Below the pieces are notes generated by a model that had not been told where the DNA came from, did no database searches, and saw nothing but the letters and a program-made list of their open reading frames with translations. The position numbers were made by a program, and so were the translations under genes. Shown piece by piece: positions 1 to 8,867 of a stretch of DNA of 23,078 bases. Positions within the stretch are counted from its first letter, which is position 1. Each line of letters opens with the position of its first letter. The DNA lies in assembly GCA_964058805.1 (NCBI GenBank), contig CAXKVV010001494.1, positions 1-23,078 of the forward strand, written 5' to 3'. This DNA comes from Schoenoplectus triqueter. Taxonomy: Eukaryota; Streptophyta; Magnoliopsida; Poales; Cyperaceae.

Positions 1-619
1 GATTGCCATGGCCAAGTATAATGCGTCAGTTTGAAATTTTTTATCAAAAAATATGATCGTTTGAAGTTTAGATGGTTAGATTTCAATTTTGATTTCTTCA
101 TTCTTTCAAATTTCTCTTTTTCTCTCTGAAGATCGCTTTTATATGAAACAGATGAGGAAGAAAGTAGTCAATCCATAGGATTTGGTTTTTAAATTTTAAT
201 TTTTGGATCACTGGATGATGAACAAATTGTGAGATTGAAAAATCTAGCAATCCGTAAGAGCAAAAACGTGAAATGTTATTGGTGGATTCTTTTTTTATCA
301 TCAAAAAATTTGAGTCTCACCTTTTAACAATGATTTTTTTACAAAAGTCATTGCTAAATATCATCTTTGATAATGATTCTTTATAAAGAACCATTGTTAA
401 ATAATATCTTAATTTAATAATAATTTCTAGAAGGAACCGTTGTTAAAAATATATTCAACTTTTTGATGTGTCTGAGCTTTATTTTAATAATTTTTTTTTA
501 TTAAAAATCATTACAAAAGAATTTCTCAATATTTTATTAATGTCATTGATCTTTTTAACAATAAAATTGATTAAAATCATTATTAAATAAATATTTTCTA
601 AGTCCCATCTGTTGTAGTG
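1..619. other. AT-rich region with foldback modules; possible right end of another CACTA element
   Basis: No credible gene is seen. From about 325 to 600 there are several short inverted modules (for example AATGATTCTTTATAAAGAACCATT near 368-391) and repeated (A/C)CATTGTTAAA-like units, a pattern seen in subterminal regions of plant DNA transposons. The segment ends GTTGTAGTG at 611-619, whose complement CACTACAAC resembles a CACTA terminus. The other end would lie outside the window. Confidence 0.3.
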
Positions 620-710
620 GGCAGTGCTCATTGGGCAAGTTCTCCAATAACATGAATATTTTCTAAGTCCCATCTGTTATAGTGGGCAGTGCTTATTGGG
701 CAAGTTCTCT
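590..710. repeat. 65-bp tandem duplication
   Basis: AATATTTTCTAAGTCCCATC begins at 590 and again at 655. The copies differ by a few substitutions through GTGGGCAGTGCTCATTGGGC. The end of unit 1 (CCAATAACATG, 644-654) recurs at 739-749, so unit 2 appears to have gained about 29 bp. Confidence 0.85.
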
Positions 711-807
711 AAGTGTAAGCCAACAAAGACCATGTTATCCAATAACATGATTTCAACTTGTGTTACTTACGCATGCATTGTTATATATAGAGAGAGTGAG
801 AGAATTT

Positions 808-832
808 GGCTATTGTACTATGCATATAGCTT
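808..832. mobile_element. Detached left tip of a palindromic MITE (MITE A)
   Basis: GGCTATTGTACTATGCA matches, at 17 of 18 positions by eye, the outer end of the related palindromic element at 8475-8867 read in reverse. The continuation of this arm is found ~5.95 kb away, just after 6779. The CACTA terminus begins at 833. Confidence 0.6.
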
Positions 833-1088
833 CACTACGCCAAATATAGTTAATTGCAACGAATTATGGCAACAGAGAAGAAAGTGGATGCACTAGATTG
901 GGTGTATTGCTTCATAGATAGTAGTTGCACTAGAGACTCTTTACTGCAACGAAATATTCCAATTGCATCTAATTTTAGTTGATGCCCGAAAAAACTTTGT
1001 CGCCACGGAACTAAATTGCTTATGCAACTGAATCAAACTCATTAATCACATCACTTTCCAATTAATATTATTATTGTTAACTAACGTA

Positions 1089-1268
1089 GTTAACTTTTTT
1101 ACTCTTACTCTTCCAACCGGAAGTTATAACTAACAAAAAATAACCAATTAGAAAATCACATTTTTCCTTCTTTCTAGTAAAAGAAAACTAACAATAATTA
1201 ACTTTTTTTACTCTTACTTTTTTGAAAGTGAGTTATTACAACTAATAAAAAATAACCAATCACAAAAC
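1089..1268. repeat. Imperfect direct repeat, spacing ~108 bp
   Basis: TTAACTTTTTTACTCTTAC near 1090 and a near copy near 1198 are each followed by an AGTTAT motif and then AACTAA(C/T)AAAAAATAACCAAT. This is a diverged tandem duplication inside the left part of the CACTA element. Confidence 0.7.
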
Positions 1269-1959
1269 CGCGCCATTCAGGAACTCTGTGGCCTTTCATC
1301 CAAATTCCAACCTAATATTTTCTTACCCATCAGTGCTAACCTCTAAATAAGTCCAAATAATTCTTCTTCTCCAGGATTTTGCAGTAATTAACATTTAATC
1401 ATGACTTTAAATATGATATATTGATATTATTTTTTATTGTTTTGTCTGATTTTCTTTTTTGTTATTAATTCTTATATTGCATTTAGATGCGATATACTAT
1501 GAAATAAAATTATTCACCTCGTGCGTTGCATAATTTGACAAACTTTCAACGTAAAATTATTTCCACATGAACAATTTTTTTTGTTTTTTACAATTATTTT
1601 TTAAGATATGATCTCACATGGTACAAGTTCTAAACTACCGTGTGAATATATCATTTTATTTCCAGAAATGAAAATAGGATTTTAAAAAAGAAAAAAATTT
1701 GAAAATTGAAACTACTTTTCGTTTTCCAAAAACAAAAAAAAATGAAAAAATGAAAATGATCCAAACACACTAAACCGTCATTTCCTTCATGAAATTGATA
1801 TGCTTGCTTACTAATTTTTACGTGCAAAGACATTCAGAAAATCTATATTATATAATATAGAGCGTATATAGTGAAAAATTATGTAACATAAATAAATTAA
1901 TAATTAATAATTTTTATTTTTTTAAACATTGTCTACTATACAACTTTATTAAAAAAATT

Positions 1960-2275
1960 GAATGGATGAACTAGCAAAAAAACTATCGATTCAGATATAT
2001 GAGTCGAGTAACGAGTAAGTACAAGAAGTCAAAGCTGCTGAGATGGTGAAATCATGAAAGATAATGAAATATAAATTATCGGATTAGAGTTTAGCAAAAA
2101 AAAATATAAACGATTACTATTTGAATGGATGAACTAGCAAAAAAACTATCGAGTCGGATACATGAGTCGAGTAATGAGTAAGTACAAGAAGTCAAAGCTA
2201 GATGGTGAGATCATGAGAAATAAATTATCGGATTAGAGTTTAGCAGAAAAAAATATATAAATGATTACTATTCGA
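1960..2275. repeat. Direct tandem repeat, period 163 bp, two copies
   Basis: GAATGGATGAACTAGCAAAA begins at 1960 and again at 2123. The copies share the motifs AGTACAAGAAGTCAAAGCT and TTATCGGATTAGAGTTTAGC. Copy 2 is slightly shorter because of small deletions. The intact relative at 19009 has only one copy, so the duplication arose in this element. Confidence 0.85.
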
Positions 2276-2396
2276 GCAGAGTCGAGCCAACCCCAACTCA
2301 AACTCAGCTCATTTAACTATCAAGTCATATTAGCTCGAGCCAAATTAGCTCGAATCCGAGCTGAGCCACGAACCCGAGTTTTTTTGTGCAGCCCTA
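1960..2396. mobile_element. 5'-truncated hAT-type MITE with internal tandem duplication
   Basis: It is homologous to the intact element at 19009-19619: both contain TTATCGGATTAGAGTT, repeated TCGAG/AGCTCGAG blocks, CCAACTCAAACTC and the terminus CAGCCCTA (2389-2396 here). The left terminus TAGGGCTG is missing, and no target duplication is seen. A 163-bp unit beginning GAATGGATGAACTAGC is repeated at 1960 and 2123. Confidence 0.7.
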
Positions 2397-3469
2397 ATTT
2401 AAACAACGACATAAGATAATATCATCTTAGATCATCTCTAATTTATAAATTGTTTGGAGTTGCTGTCAAGTCACTGCTTTAGACAATTTAATTAGAATCT
2501 CTCCATCGCTACAACCCATTTTAATTTTAGAAGTGGTATGCACCATATATTACAAATTTAGTACTCTCAATCGCTAAAATATAAAATTTCCTTCTCCAAT
2601 GCTAAAATTAGCATTATCAAAAGAGTTATTTGTCTGATGTGATGTTTAAAAATGAATTTCTATTTTATTAACTCTTCTAAATAGTTTCTAAATTAGAAAC
2701 CCTCATTTAGTCAAAATTAAAATAGCAATGAAACGTAGGATTTCAGTGGTTCAATGGCGCAGGTATAAAAAGTTATATATGATTTGGAAATTTAACGTTC
2801 ATGTAATAATATCGCACCACACTTCACAGATAAATCATATAAACTATGGTTGATAATTTTAAATTTTCACCAGAAAATATTATCAAAATTAATTAAAATA
2901 AAAAGAATTAATCATAAATTATATGCAACAAATAAAAAGATAGTTTGAAAAGCTGTTTTGAAAAAAAAAATCAAATTGGACCCCCTTATTGTTATATAAA
3001 TTCATTATCACTGATAAGCTTAATCACCAAACAAAAGCGTGATATCTATATCTATACTATATAGATATACTATATTACAAAGAGTGTATGTATTAAATGC
3101 ACCATTAATGTTATCAGATAATGTGTAATGACTGAAATATTCATATTCAATTTATGAATTTAAGAGTCTTTGTAATTGATTTAGATAAAAATTATATCTA
3201 AATAAAATATATTATTTATAATAAAATATTATTAAATATAATTATTTTATGAAAAATATATAACATCATAACATCTATTTAGAAACAGATATAAATTTTT
3301 CTCTTTGAAAAAAATATAAACGCATATTAGGTGTATATAAACAATAAGAAAAAGGGGCGCAATTTCATATCAATAATTTCAATATAGTGCGTTGACGATT
3401 TTGATTCGATTGGACACATTTTTAATCTTTATTTTCCTCTCCAGTCAAACAAATAATTTGCTCGATATG

Positions 3470-3690
3470 CCTCTATCCCGCCTCCCTCTCTCTCTCTAAA
3501 CCAAACCCTAGTACCCCTACTCTGCCTATCCTCTCCGCTCCACTCCATTCTCCCTCTCTGCTCTGTCCGCCAACCTTTTTCTCTCTGTTGAGCGTTGCCT
3601 CTCTGCATCGCTCATGCCCCGCCACCCCTTCAGCCACGCCTCGCCCCTTCCCCTCCACCTTCTGCTCTGCCCCTTCCCCTCCACCTTAAC
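3470..3690 (+). other. CT-rich, leader-like patch inside the CACTA element
   Basis: A sharp rise in C and T occurs here, with CTCTCTCTCT, an AAACCCTAG motif and a duplicated CTCTGCCCCTTCCCCTCCACCTT-type stretch near 3635-3688. This is the look of a plant 5' UTR or first-exon region. The minus-strand frame across it is low-complexity and is not credited. What follows (3690-5010) is AT-rich and intron-like with no coding signal I can support. Confidence 0.3.
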
Positions 3691-5010
3691 CCTGTTGATA
3701 TAGCAAAGTCCATATTTTATGAGATTCTCCTTCTTTCATAATCTAATTTAATTTAGATGGTTATCATGTATCATTTCCTATATTTGTAACCATCTGATGG
3801 ATGACCATTAAAGAATACCATGACATGTTGAAGGATATGGTCTGAATTTTCAACAAAATTGCTTTAACCTTTTTTTTATGTATTTATGAAATTATGTTTT
3901 TGATTTATTTGAAACTTTAGAAAATGCAGTATGGATATGACCAGAACTGAATTGAAATCATGATTTTGCAACTTCTACTATTTTTTTTTCTTTTAAAATT
4001 TCATTCCTGAACATTTTGGAAGTGCTCATTGTTGGAATCCAGTATGATCCTTTAGATTAATGGGTATCAAGTCATGGTGCTGAGGCATGAGACATGATGC
4101 ATGAAGGAGAAGTGGAGAAACATGTGAATTATTTTACTTTCACATAGTTTTATAAATAAGGTACATAGTTCTTAGGGCAAACAGCACAGTTTGTACTTCG
4201 TTAGATTATAGGTAATGGTTAAATTACTGAATAATGATGTTGAAGAGAATATATATTGCTTCTATGTTTAGTGTGACTTTCATGATTACTCTAAAATTAG
4301 GTGTCCTGTAACAAAATCTGAACTGATACAGTTCAAAGTTGTTGGTTGGTCATTGATCCTAACAAAATTGGTTTTATTGATAAGTATTTATTTCTTTTGT
4401 CAGCTTGCTTGGGTTTAATGCACCAATTAGTTTAGGACTCATAAGGTTTACTTAACCCTTTTGTTTTGTGGGAAAAGTGTAGAAATAAATGGATACCCTC
4501 TTAATTATAAAGAAGTTTATCCCAAGCAGTGATTTAAAGGTAGCCAGTCCCAGTTTATCTCTGATATAACTATACTATCATTATTCAATAAAAATTCAGC
4601 AGGGCACCCCTCAAGCTTCAAAAAGAGAAAATAGAAAGAAAATGCACCCACTGCATAGCGTGAGCATTATACTAGTCTAAGACAAAAGGTACTTTAGTTT
4701 TTCTAATTTTTCATTTTTTCTAACCTTCCCATTTTTTTAATTCTAATTGGTAAATTATACACTGACAAATAATGTCCCCTGACTAGTTTGGATAGAATAA
4801 TATTTAATCTGATCATTTTATTAAATCTAGCAAAAATTTAACAGTTTGCACCGTGTCAGGTACTTGTTCATAGGCCTATTAGCCCTGGCACTCGATAAGA
4901 ATGTTGCCGGAATGCGTCCAGTGTCAAAACCAGTCCTTGTTTAAGTCCAGCACCATTTCTGTTCGAGGCCCCTCTTTCTTATTCATTTTTTTTATTTTTT
5001 TAATCTTTAG

Positions 5011-5151
5011 AATTGCTGCATGTTAAAGGCTGCAGAATTACAATCATTAGGTGGGCTGCAGTTTCTTGCATCACCACAGCAGCTCAATATTAAGAACTAT
5101 CCAAAGATTGAAGAAATTGTGGTCGAGATGTATTTGAAAAACTTCCATTAG
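5011..5151 (+). pseudogene. Exon-like fragment of an unidentified gene
   Basis: After a T-rich tract ending TTTAG at 5010, a frame open for 46 codons runs to a TAG directly before a good donor (GTAACT at 5152). Residues include KAAELQSLGGLQFLASPQQ and IKNYPKIEEIVVEMYLKNF, a composition and codon pattern typical of a real exon and unlike the surrounding AT-rich DNA. I do not recognise the family. It is not the missing first exon of the neighbouring ALMT fragment. It may be a second captured gene, perhaps the one whose leader lies near 3470-3690. Confidence 0.4.
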
Positions 5152-5519
5152 GTAACTTGTCATTTACCACTTGCATTGTGTATTAATATTTCAACCGTTT
5201 TCATAATGTCAAGAGGCAACAATACCTTAAGTCCCGGCATAAAGGCTTATTCTTTGAAAAGAATTCATATATTTTTTTAGTTGATGCCCACCTTCACACC
5301 TCCTTGATAAGGAACCAAAATAGATAACCACACGCATTTCTTCTTTATTTTTAAGGCCTCAGTCAGCTGCATAAATCAAGTATAGCATCTGAGCCATCAT
5401 TGCTAAGCAGAATTAGGATGATTGGTGTATTGATTAAGCTGTGCTTGGGTGTGTGTGCGCGCCTATAACTATTTACACATCTAATGAGGTCTCATACTAA
5501 CACCCACCATTCTCCACAG

Positions 5520-6081
5520 GTCCAACATTGAGTAAATGATGGAATAGAGGCATAGGTCCACTGTGTGTTGGAGGACTTGCTCTTGCATTTGCTGAGTTGT
5601 CTACACTGACAAGAAAGCTTGAAGAGATTTTTCTTATTATCAGTATTTTTGTTGATGGTAATTATCTAAACTTTACTCTAATTTTTGTGTTTTTCTTCAT
5701 AATTTCTAGATACCTATTACAAGGGATTGTCATTATGTCCAATAACAGATGTATTGTAGAAGTTTACTTTAGTCCGAGTAATCTCATTATTCAATTCAGT
5801 TTTAATTGTTGTTTTCAGGGATGTTATGAAAATTTGATATCCTATGTTCCTCTTCTTGTTTTTTGTTTGTCATCTCTAGTTTTGAAATGTAGGGTCTATA
5901 ATAACGTACTTGAAGTTGTATTCAATATTGAAGGCACATGAATATGGGTTTCGGGTTTTCTTGATCACACTATGCTATCTAAAGATCCTGGGTTGACAAA
6001 TGAATTTATTGAAACAGCCATCTGCGGGTTTTTACTCATTGCCTTGGTGCCACTATTGGGCTTGGTGTATATATCTTAATT
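5520..6081 (+). pseudogene. Broken aluminium-activated malate transporter (ALMT) fragment, two exons
   Basis: ALMT proteins are plant anion channels of the plasma membrane or vacuole. Exon-like piece 5520-5657 reads PTLSK-stop-WNRGIG and then GGLALAFAELSTLTRKLEE and IISIFVDG, close to the family's ATLSKGLNRGLGT...GGLALG.AELS...IISIFIVG. It ends at a GT donor at 5658, the expected exon border. After an intron, 5893 onward gives TYLKLYSILKAHEYGFRVF, LITLCYLKILG and, after a frameshift near 5991, NEFIETAICGFLLIAL, matching TYAKLYPTMK.YEYGFRVF and EF..TAVSRFLLIALG. Exon 1 with the first membrane helices and the whole C-terminal half are missing. A TGA in exon 2, the frameshift and the truncation make it non-functional. 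It lies inside the putative CACTA element, so capture is likely; a decayed local gene invaded by repeats is the alternative. Confidence 0.75.
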
Positions 6082-6779
6082 TACCCCATTTTGATTCAAC
6101 CACCAGCCAGTTTTTTTGTCATGTATTTTGGTGCCATTTTTCATAACTAATGTAAATTTGGATGTTGGAAAATTAATATTTTAATGAAAGATATTGTTTA
6201 ATTTGTCTTTTATGTTGTTTAATTTTTGACTTTTAGTTTACTAGTGAAATAATATTAGAAAATTATTTTTAGAACCCTGGAATCATTCAATTCCACAAAA
6301 TATCTATTAGAATAATTCAACGAGTCATCTAAACTCGGTGAATCTATACTAGTCAAAATTATAACAATCGTTACAATAATTTATGTTAGTGGTTGCAATA
6401 GTTTATTAAGTAGGTTATAACATATAATAGCGCAACTAGCCTTTCTTGTTGCAATATTTTATTGCCACGAAGCTTCTCCAACAATTTGTTCCATTGCATT
6501 AAATTGATGAGTTGCTCCAATACTCGGTTGCAATAACACACATTTTGCCATAAATATTAGTTGGCTTAAAATGCAAATTGCAACAAAATATTTGTAGCAA
6601 TATATCTATTACAACTTAGTTTCCGTTGCAACAACAATATCAATTATAAGACGTCGTCGTTGCGACATATTGCAACCACTGACAACCAATTTTATTCGTT
6701 GTAAATTCACTCTAATGCAACCATTTAATATCTATTGCAACCAATTTTTTAGTTGCCCGACCTTGTAAATGGTGTAGTG

Positions 6780-7151
6780 ATAGCACAGATCGCCTTCGTG
6801 TTATGGATAGGTTATTCGTTATCAAAGTGTAAATGGTCGATCTAACTGTACAAAATGATTTTCGTATGAATATCTCAATGTAGACAAAAAATATATATTT
6901 TTAGAATTTTTTTACTATTTTTCAAGATAATTAGAAAATTATCCCTTTTGAATGGCTCATAATAACTAAATCAAATGATTTTCTAACTATCTTAAAAAAT
7001 AAAAAAATCTAAAAAAAATATAATATTTAGTCTACATAGAGATATTCATAGAAAAATCATTTTGCATAGTTCGGATGGATTATTTAAACTTTAAAAATGA
7101 AGAACTGATTCATAGCACGAGGATGATCCATGCTATGCATAGCATAATAGC
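6780..7151. mobile_element. Main body of palindromic MITE A, interrupted by the CACTA element
   Basis: The left arm (GCACAGATCGCCTTCGTG..., AAAATGATTTTCGTATGAATATC) pairs with the right arm (GATATTCATAGAAAAATCATTTT ... CACGAGGATGATCCATGC). Arms are ~170 bp with a short centre near 6960. The right tip GCATAGCATAATAGC has its partner at 808-828. It is related to elements at 8028 and 8475. No transposase. Confidence 0.7.
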
Positions 7152-7170
7152 TTAACTATATAAATAGTGA

Positions 7171-7573
7171 GGCTATGGTGCTTCACGTCCGTATCTCGAA
7201 TATATAAATTGTGTGCTTTGCATTCTATTTTTAATTTTAAGTCAAAAATAATCGATCTGAACCATTCAATCTAATCTTCATATAAAAATCTATTAGTAAA
7301 CCAAATTTTATATTTTTTAGAATTTTTTTACTATTTTTTTCTGATGAGAAGAAAAATGACTTGATCTGAGAATCCTGGTTCATCCAAAAATGATAATTTT
7401 ATCCCTATCCAAAAAAAATAGCAAATAAATTCAAAAAAATTTAAAATTTGGTTTACTAATAGATTATGATATGGAGATTAGATTGAGCGGTTTGGATTGA
7501 TCATTTTTGACTTACAAAATTAAAAATAGAGCGCAAAGTACACAACGCTTTTGTACTTTGCAAAGCATCATAG
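7171..7573. mobile_element. Palindromic MITE D (~0.4 kb)
   Basis: The left tip GGCTATGGTGCTT and right tip AAAGCATCATAG are inverted. Inside, AACCATTCAATCTAATCTTC and AAATCTATTAGTAAACCAAA on the left pair with TTTGGTTTACTAATAGATT and GGAGATTAGATTGAGCGGTT on the right. It lacks coding capacity and abuts the next palindrome at 7576. Confidence 0.7.
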
Positions 7574-7575
7574 AT

Positions 7576-7954
7576 TATGGTGCTTTGCAAAACAAAAAAC
7601 CGTTATTACTTCGGGGTGAGATTTCATATCCTGAGGTCTCAAATGGTCAATCTAAGCTGGTCAATAATTTTTTCATGTCAAAATCTTGTAGGATACTAAA
7701 TTTCATAATTTTTTTAGCTTTCTAACTATTTTTTAAATTATTTTTTAAAACATCCCTGTTTAACATAAAAAATAGTCTATTTCAGAGATGTTTTTAAAAA
7801 TAATTTAAAAAATAGTTAGAAAGCTCAAAAAATTATGAAATTTAATATCCTACAAGATTTTAACATGAAAAAATTAGATTGATCATTTGAGATATCAGGA
7901 TATGAAATCTCACCTCAAAGCAATAACAATTTTTTTACTTTGCAAAGTACCATA
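7576..7954. mobile_element. Long palindromic MITE E (~0.38 kb)
   Basis: The outer tips are TATGGTGCTTTGCAAA and TTTGCAAAGTACCATA. Arms of about 170-180 bp are highly similar: GGTGAGATTTCATATCCTGA, AAATCTTGTAGGATA and GCTTTCTAACTATTTTTTAA on the left all have reverse complements on the right. The centre is near 7775. As RNA it would form an almost continuous hairpin. The frame at 7507-7725 falls in the left arm and is not a gene. Confidence 0.8.
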
Positions 7955-7959
7955 AGCTA

Positions 7960-7960
<1 letters not shown>

Positions 7961-8030
<70 letters not shown>
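7961..8030. repeat. Self-complementary compound microsatellite (CT)n(AT)n(AG)n
   Basis: About 20 nt of CT, 22 nt of AT and 28 nt of AG follow one another without interruption, so the tract is its own reverse complement and can fold on itself. It sits exactly between palindrome E and MITE B. Confidence 0.97.
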
Positions 8031-8032
<2 letters not shown>

Positions 8033-8374
8033 GCGCTATGGTGTTATGGATTATTTCTTCAATCTCAAAGTCTAAATGATCGATCCGAACCATTCAAAAT
8101 GATTTTCATATGGATATCTAGTTCGAGATCAAATTTTATTTTTTAGAATTTTTTTACTAATATTTTTAGATAGTTAGAAAATCACTTGATTTAATTATTA
8201 TGAATCATCCAAAATGAGTGATTTTCTAACTATCTAAAAAATATAAAATTTAGTCTCCAACTAGATATCCATATGAAAATCATTTTGAATGTTTCAGATT
8301 AACCATTTAGATTTTAAGATCAAAGAAATATTTCATAGCACGGAAACGATCCGTACTCTGCATAGCACCATAGC
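8028..8374. mobile_element. Palindromic MITE B
   Basis: The left tip GAGTTGCGCTATGGTG resembles the terminus of the element at 20263 (GAGTTGTGTTATGGTG); the right tip is GCATAGCACCATAGC. GATTTTCATATGGATATCTA pairs with TAGATATCCATATGAAAATC, and TAGATAGTTAGAAAATCACT pairs with GTGATTTTCTAACTATCTA. The left arm lacks the ~24-bp GATCGTTTCCGTGC segment kept on the right. Confidence 0.7.
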
Positions 8375-8867
8375 CCAAAGAAGCGGGATATGAATTTTCT
8401 GTTCTAAAAAAAATGATAACGGCATAACATTATTTACATCCCGGAAATTATATTAAATTGAGTGGAGGGAAAATTATTTTCATATGAATATCTAGTTGGA
8501 GATCAAATTTTATATATATTTTAGATTTTTTTACTTATTTTTTAAATAGTTAGAAAATCAATTGATTTAATTATTTTGAACCGTCCAAAATGAGTGATTT
8601 TCTAACTATTTTAAAAAATAGTAGAAAAATATAAAATTTAGTCTCCAACTAGATATTCATGTGAAAAACATTCTGAGCAGTTCATATCGACCATTTAGAT
8701 TTTGAGATCAAAGATACATTCCGTAGCACGAAAATGATCAGTATTCTGCATAGTACCATAGCCCAAAGAAACGGGATATGAATTTTCTGTTCTAAAAAAA
8801 AAAGATGATAACGGCATAACATTATTTACATGCAGGAAATGATATTGAATTGAGTGGAGAGAAAATT
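8102..8867. repeat. Imperfect tandem duplication, ~373 and ~393 bp units, covering most of MITE B and its flank
   Basis: ATTTTCATATG(G/A)ATATCTAG starts at 8102 and again at 8475. Both units run through the MITE into the same non-palindromic flank: GGGATATGAATTTTCTGTTC, ATAACGGCATAACATTATTT and TGAGTGGAG(G/A)GAAAATT. The shared flank shows this is a segment duplication and not two separate insertions. Small indels account for the length difference. Confidence 0.85.

Larger units (their letters stand above)
833..6779. mobile_element. Putative non-autonomous CACTA (En/Spm) transposon, ~5.95 kb, carrying gene fragments
   Basis: The left end begins CACTACGCCA and the right end finishes TGGTGTAGTG, whose complement is CACTACACCA, so the termini match 9 of 10. 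Both subterminal zones (about 840-1040 and 6360-6770) are full of TTGCAAC-like motifs; I count at least seven TTGCAA between 6390 and 6745. The outer flanks belong to one interrupted palindromic MITE, which supports a single insertion. ATAGC occurs on both sides (826-830 and 6780-6784), but two extra T's sit before the left CACTA, so a clean 3-bp target duplication is not seen. No transposase frame is visible, so it would need help in trans. It contains a decayed hAT MITE and ALMT fragments. Confidence 0.6.

Noticed and set aside
98..896. Short frames in the first 0.9 kb
   Set aside because: They cross transposon ends and tandem repeats, with no coding signal.
3473..3658. Minus-strand frame rich in Gly, Glu and Arg
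   Set aside because: Low-complexity translation of a CT-rich leader-like stretch.
5658..5941. Continuous frame reading past the ALMT exon
   Set aside because: It continues through an intron; similarity stops at the GT donor and resumes at 5893.
7940..8146. Frame of repeated Ser-Leu, Ile-Tyr and Glu-Arg
   Set aside because: Translation of the CT/AT/AG microsatellite and a MITE arm.
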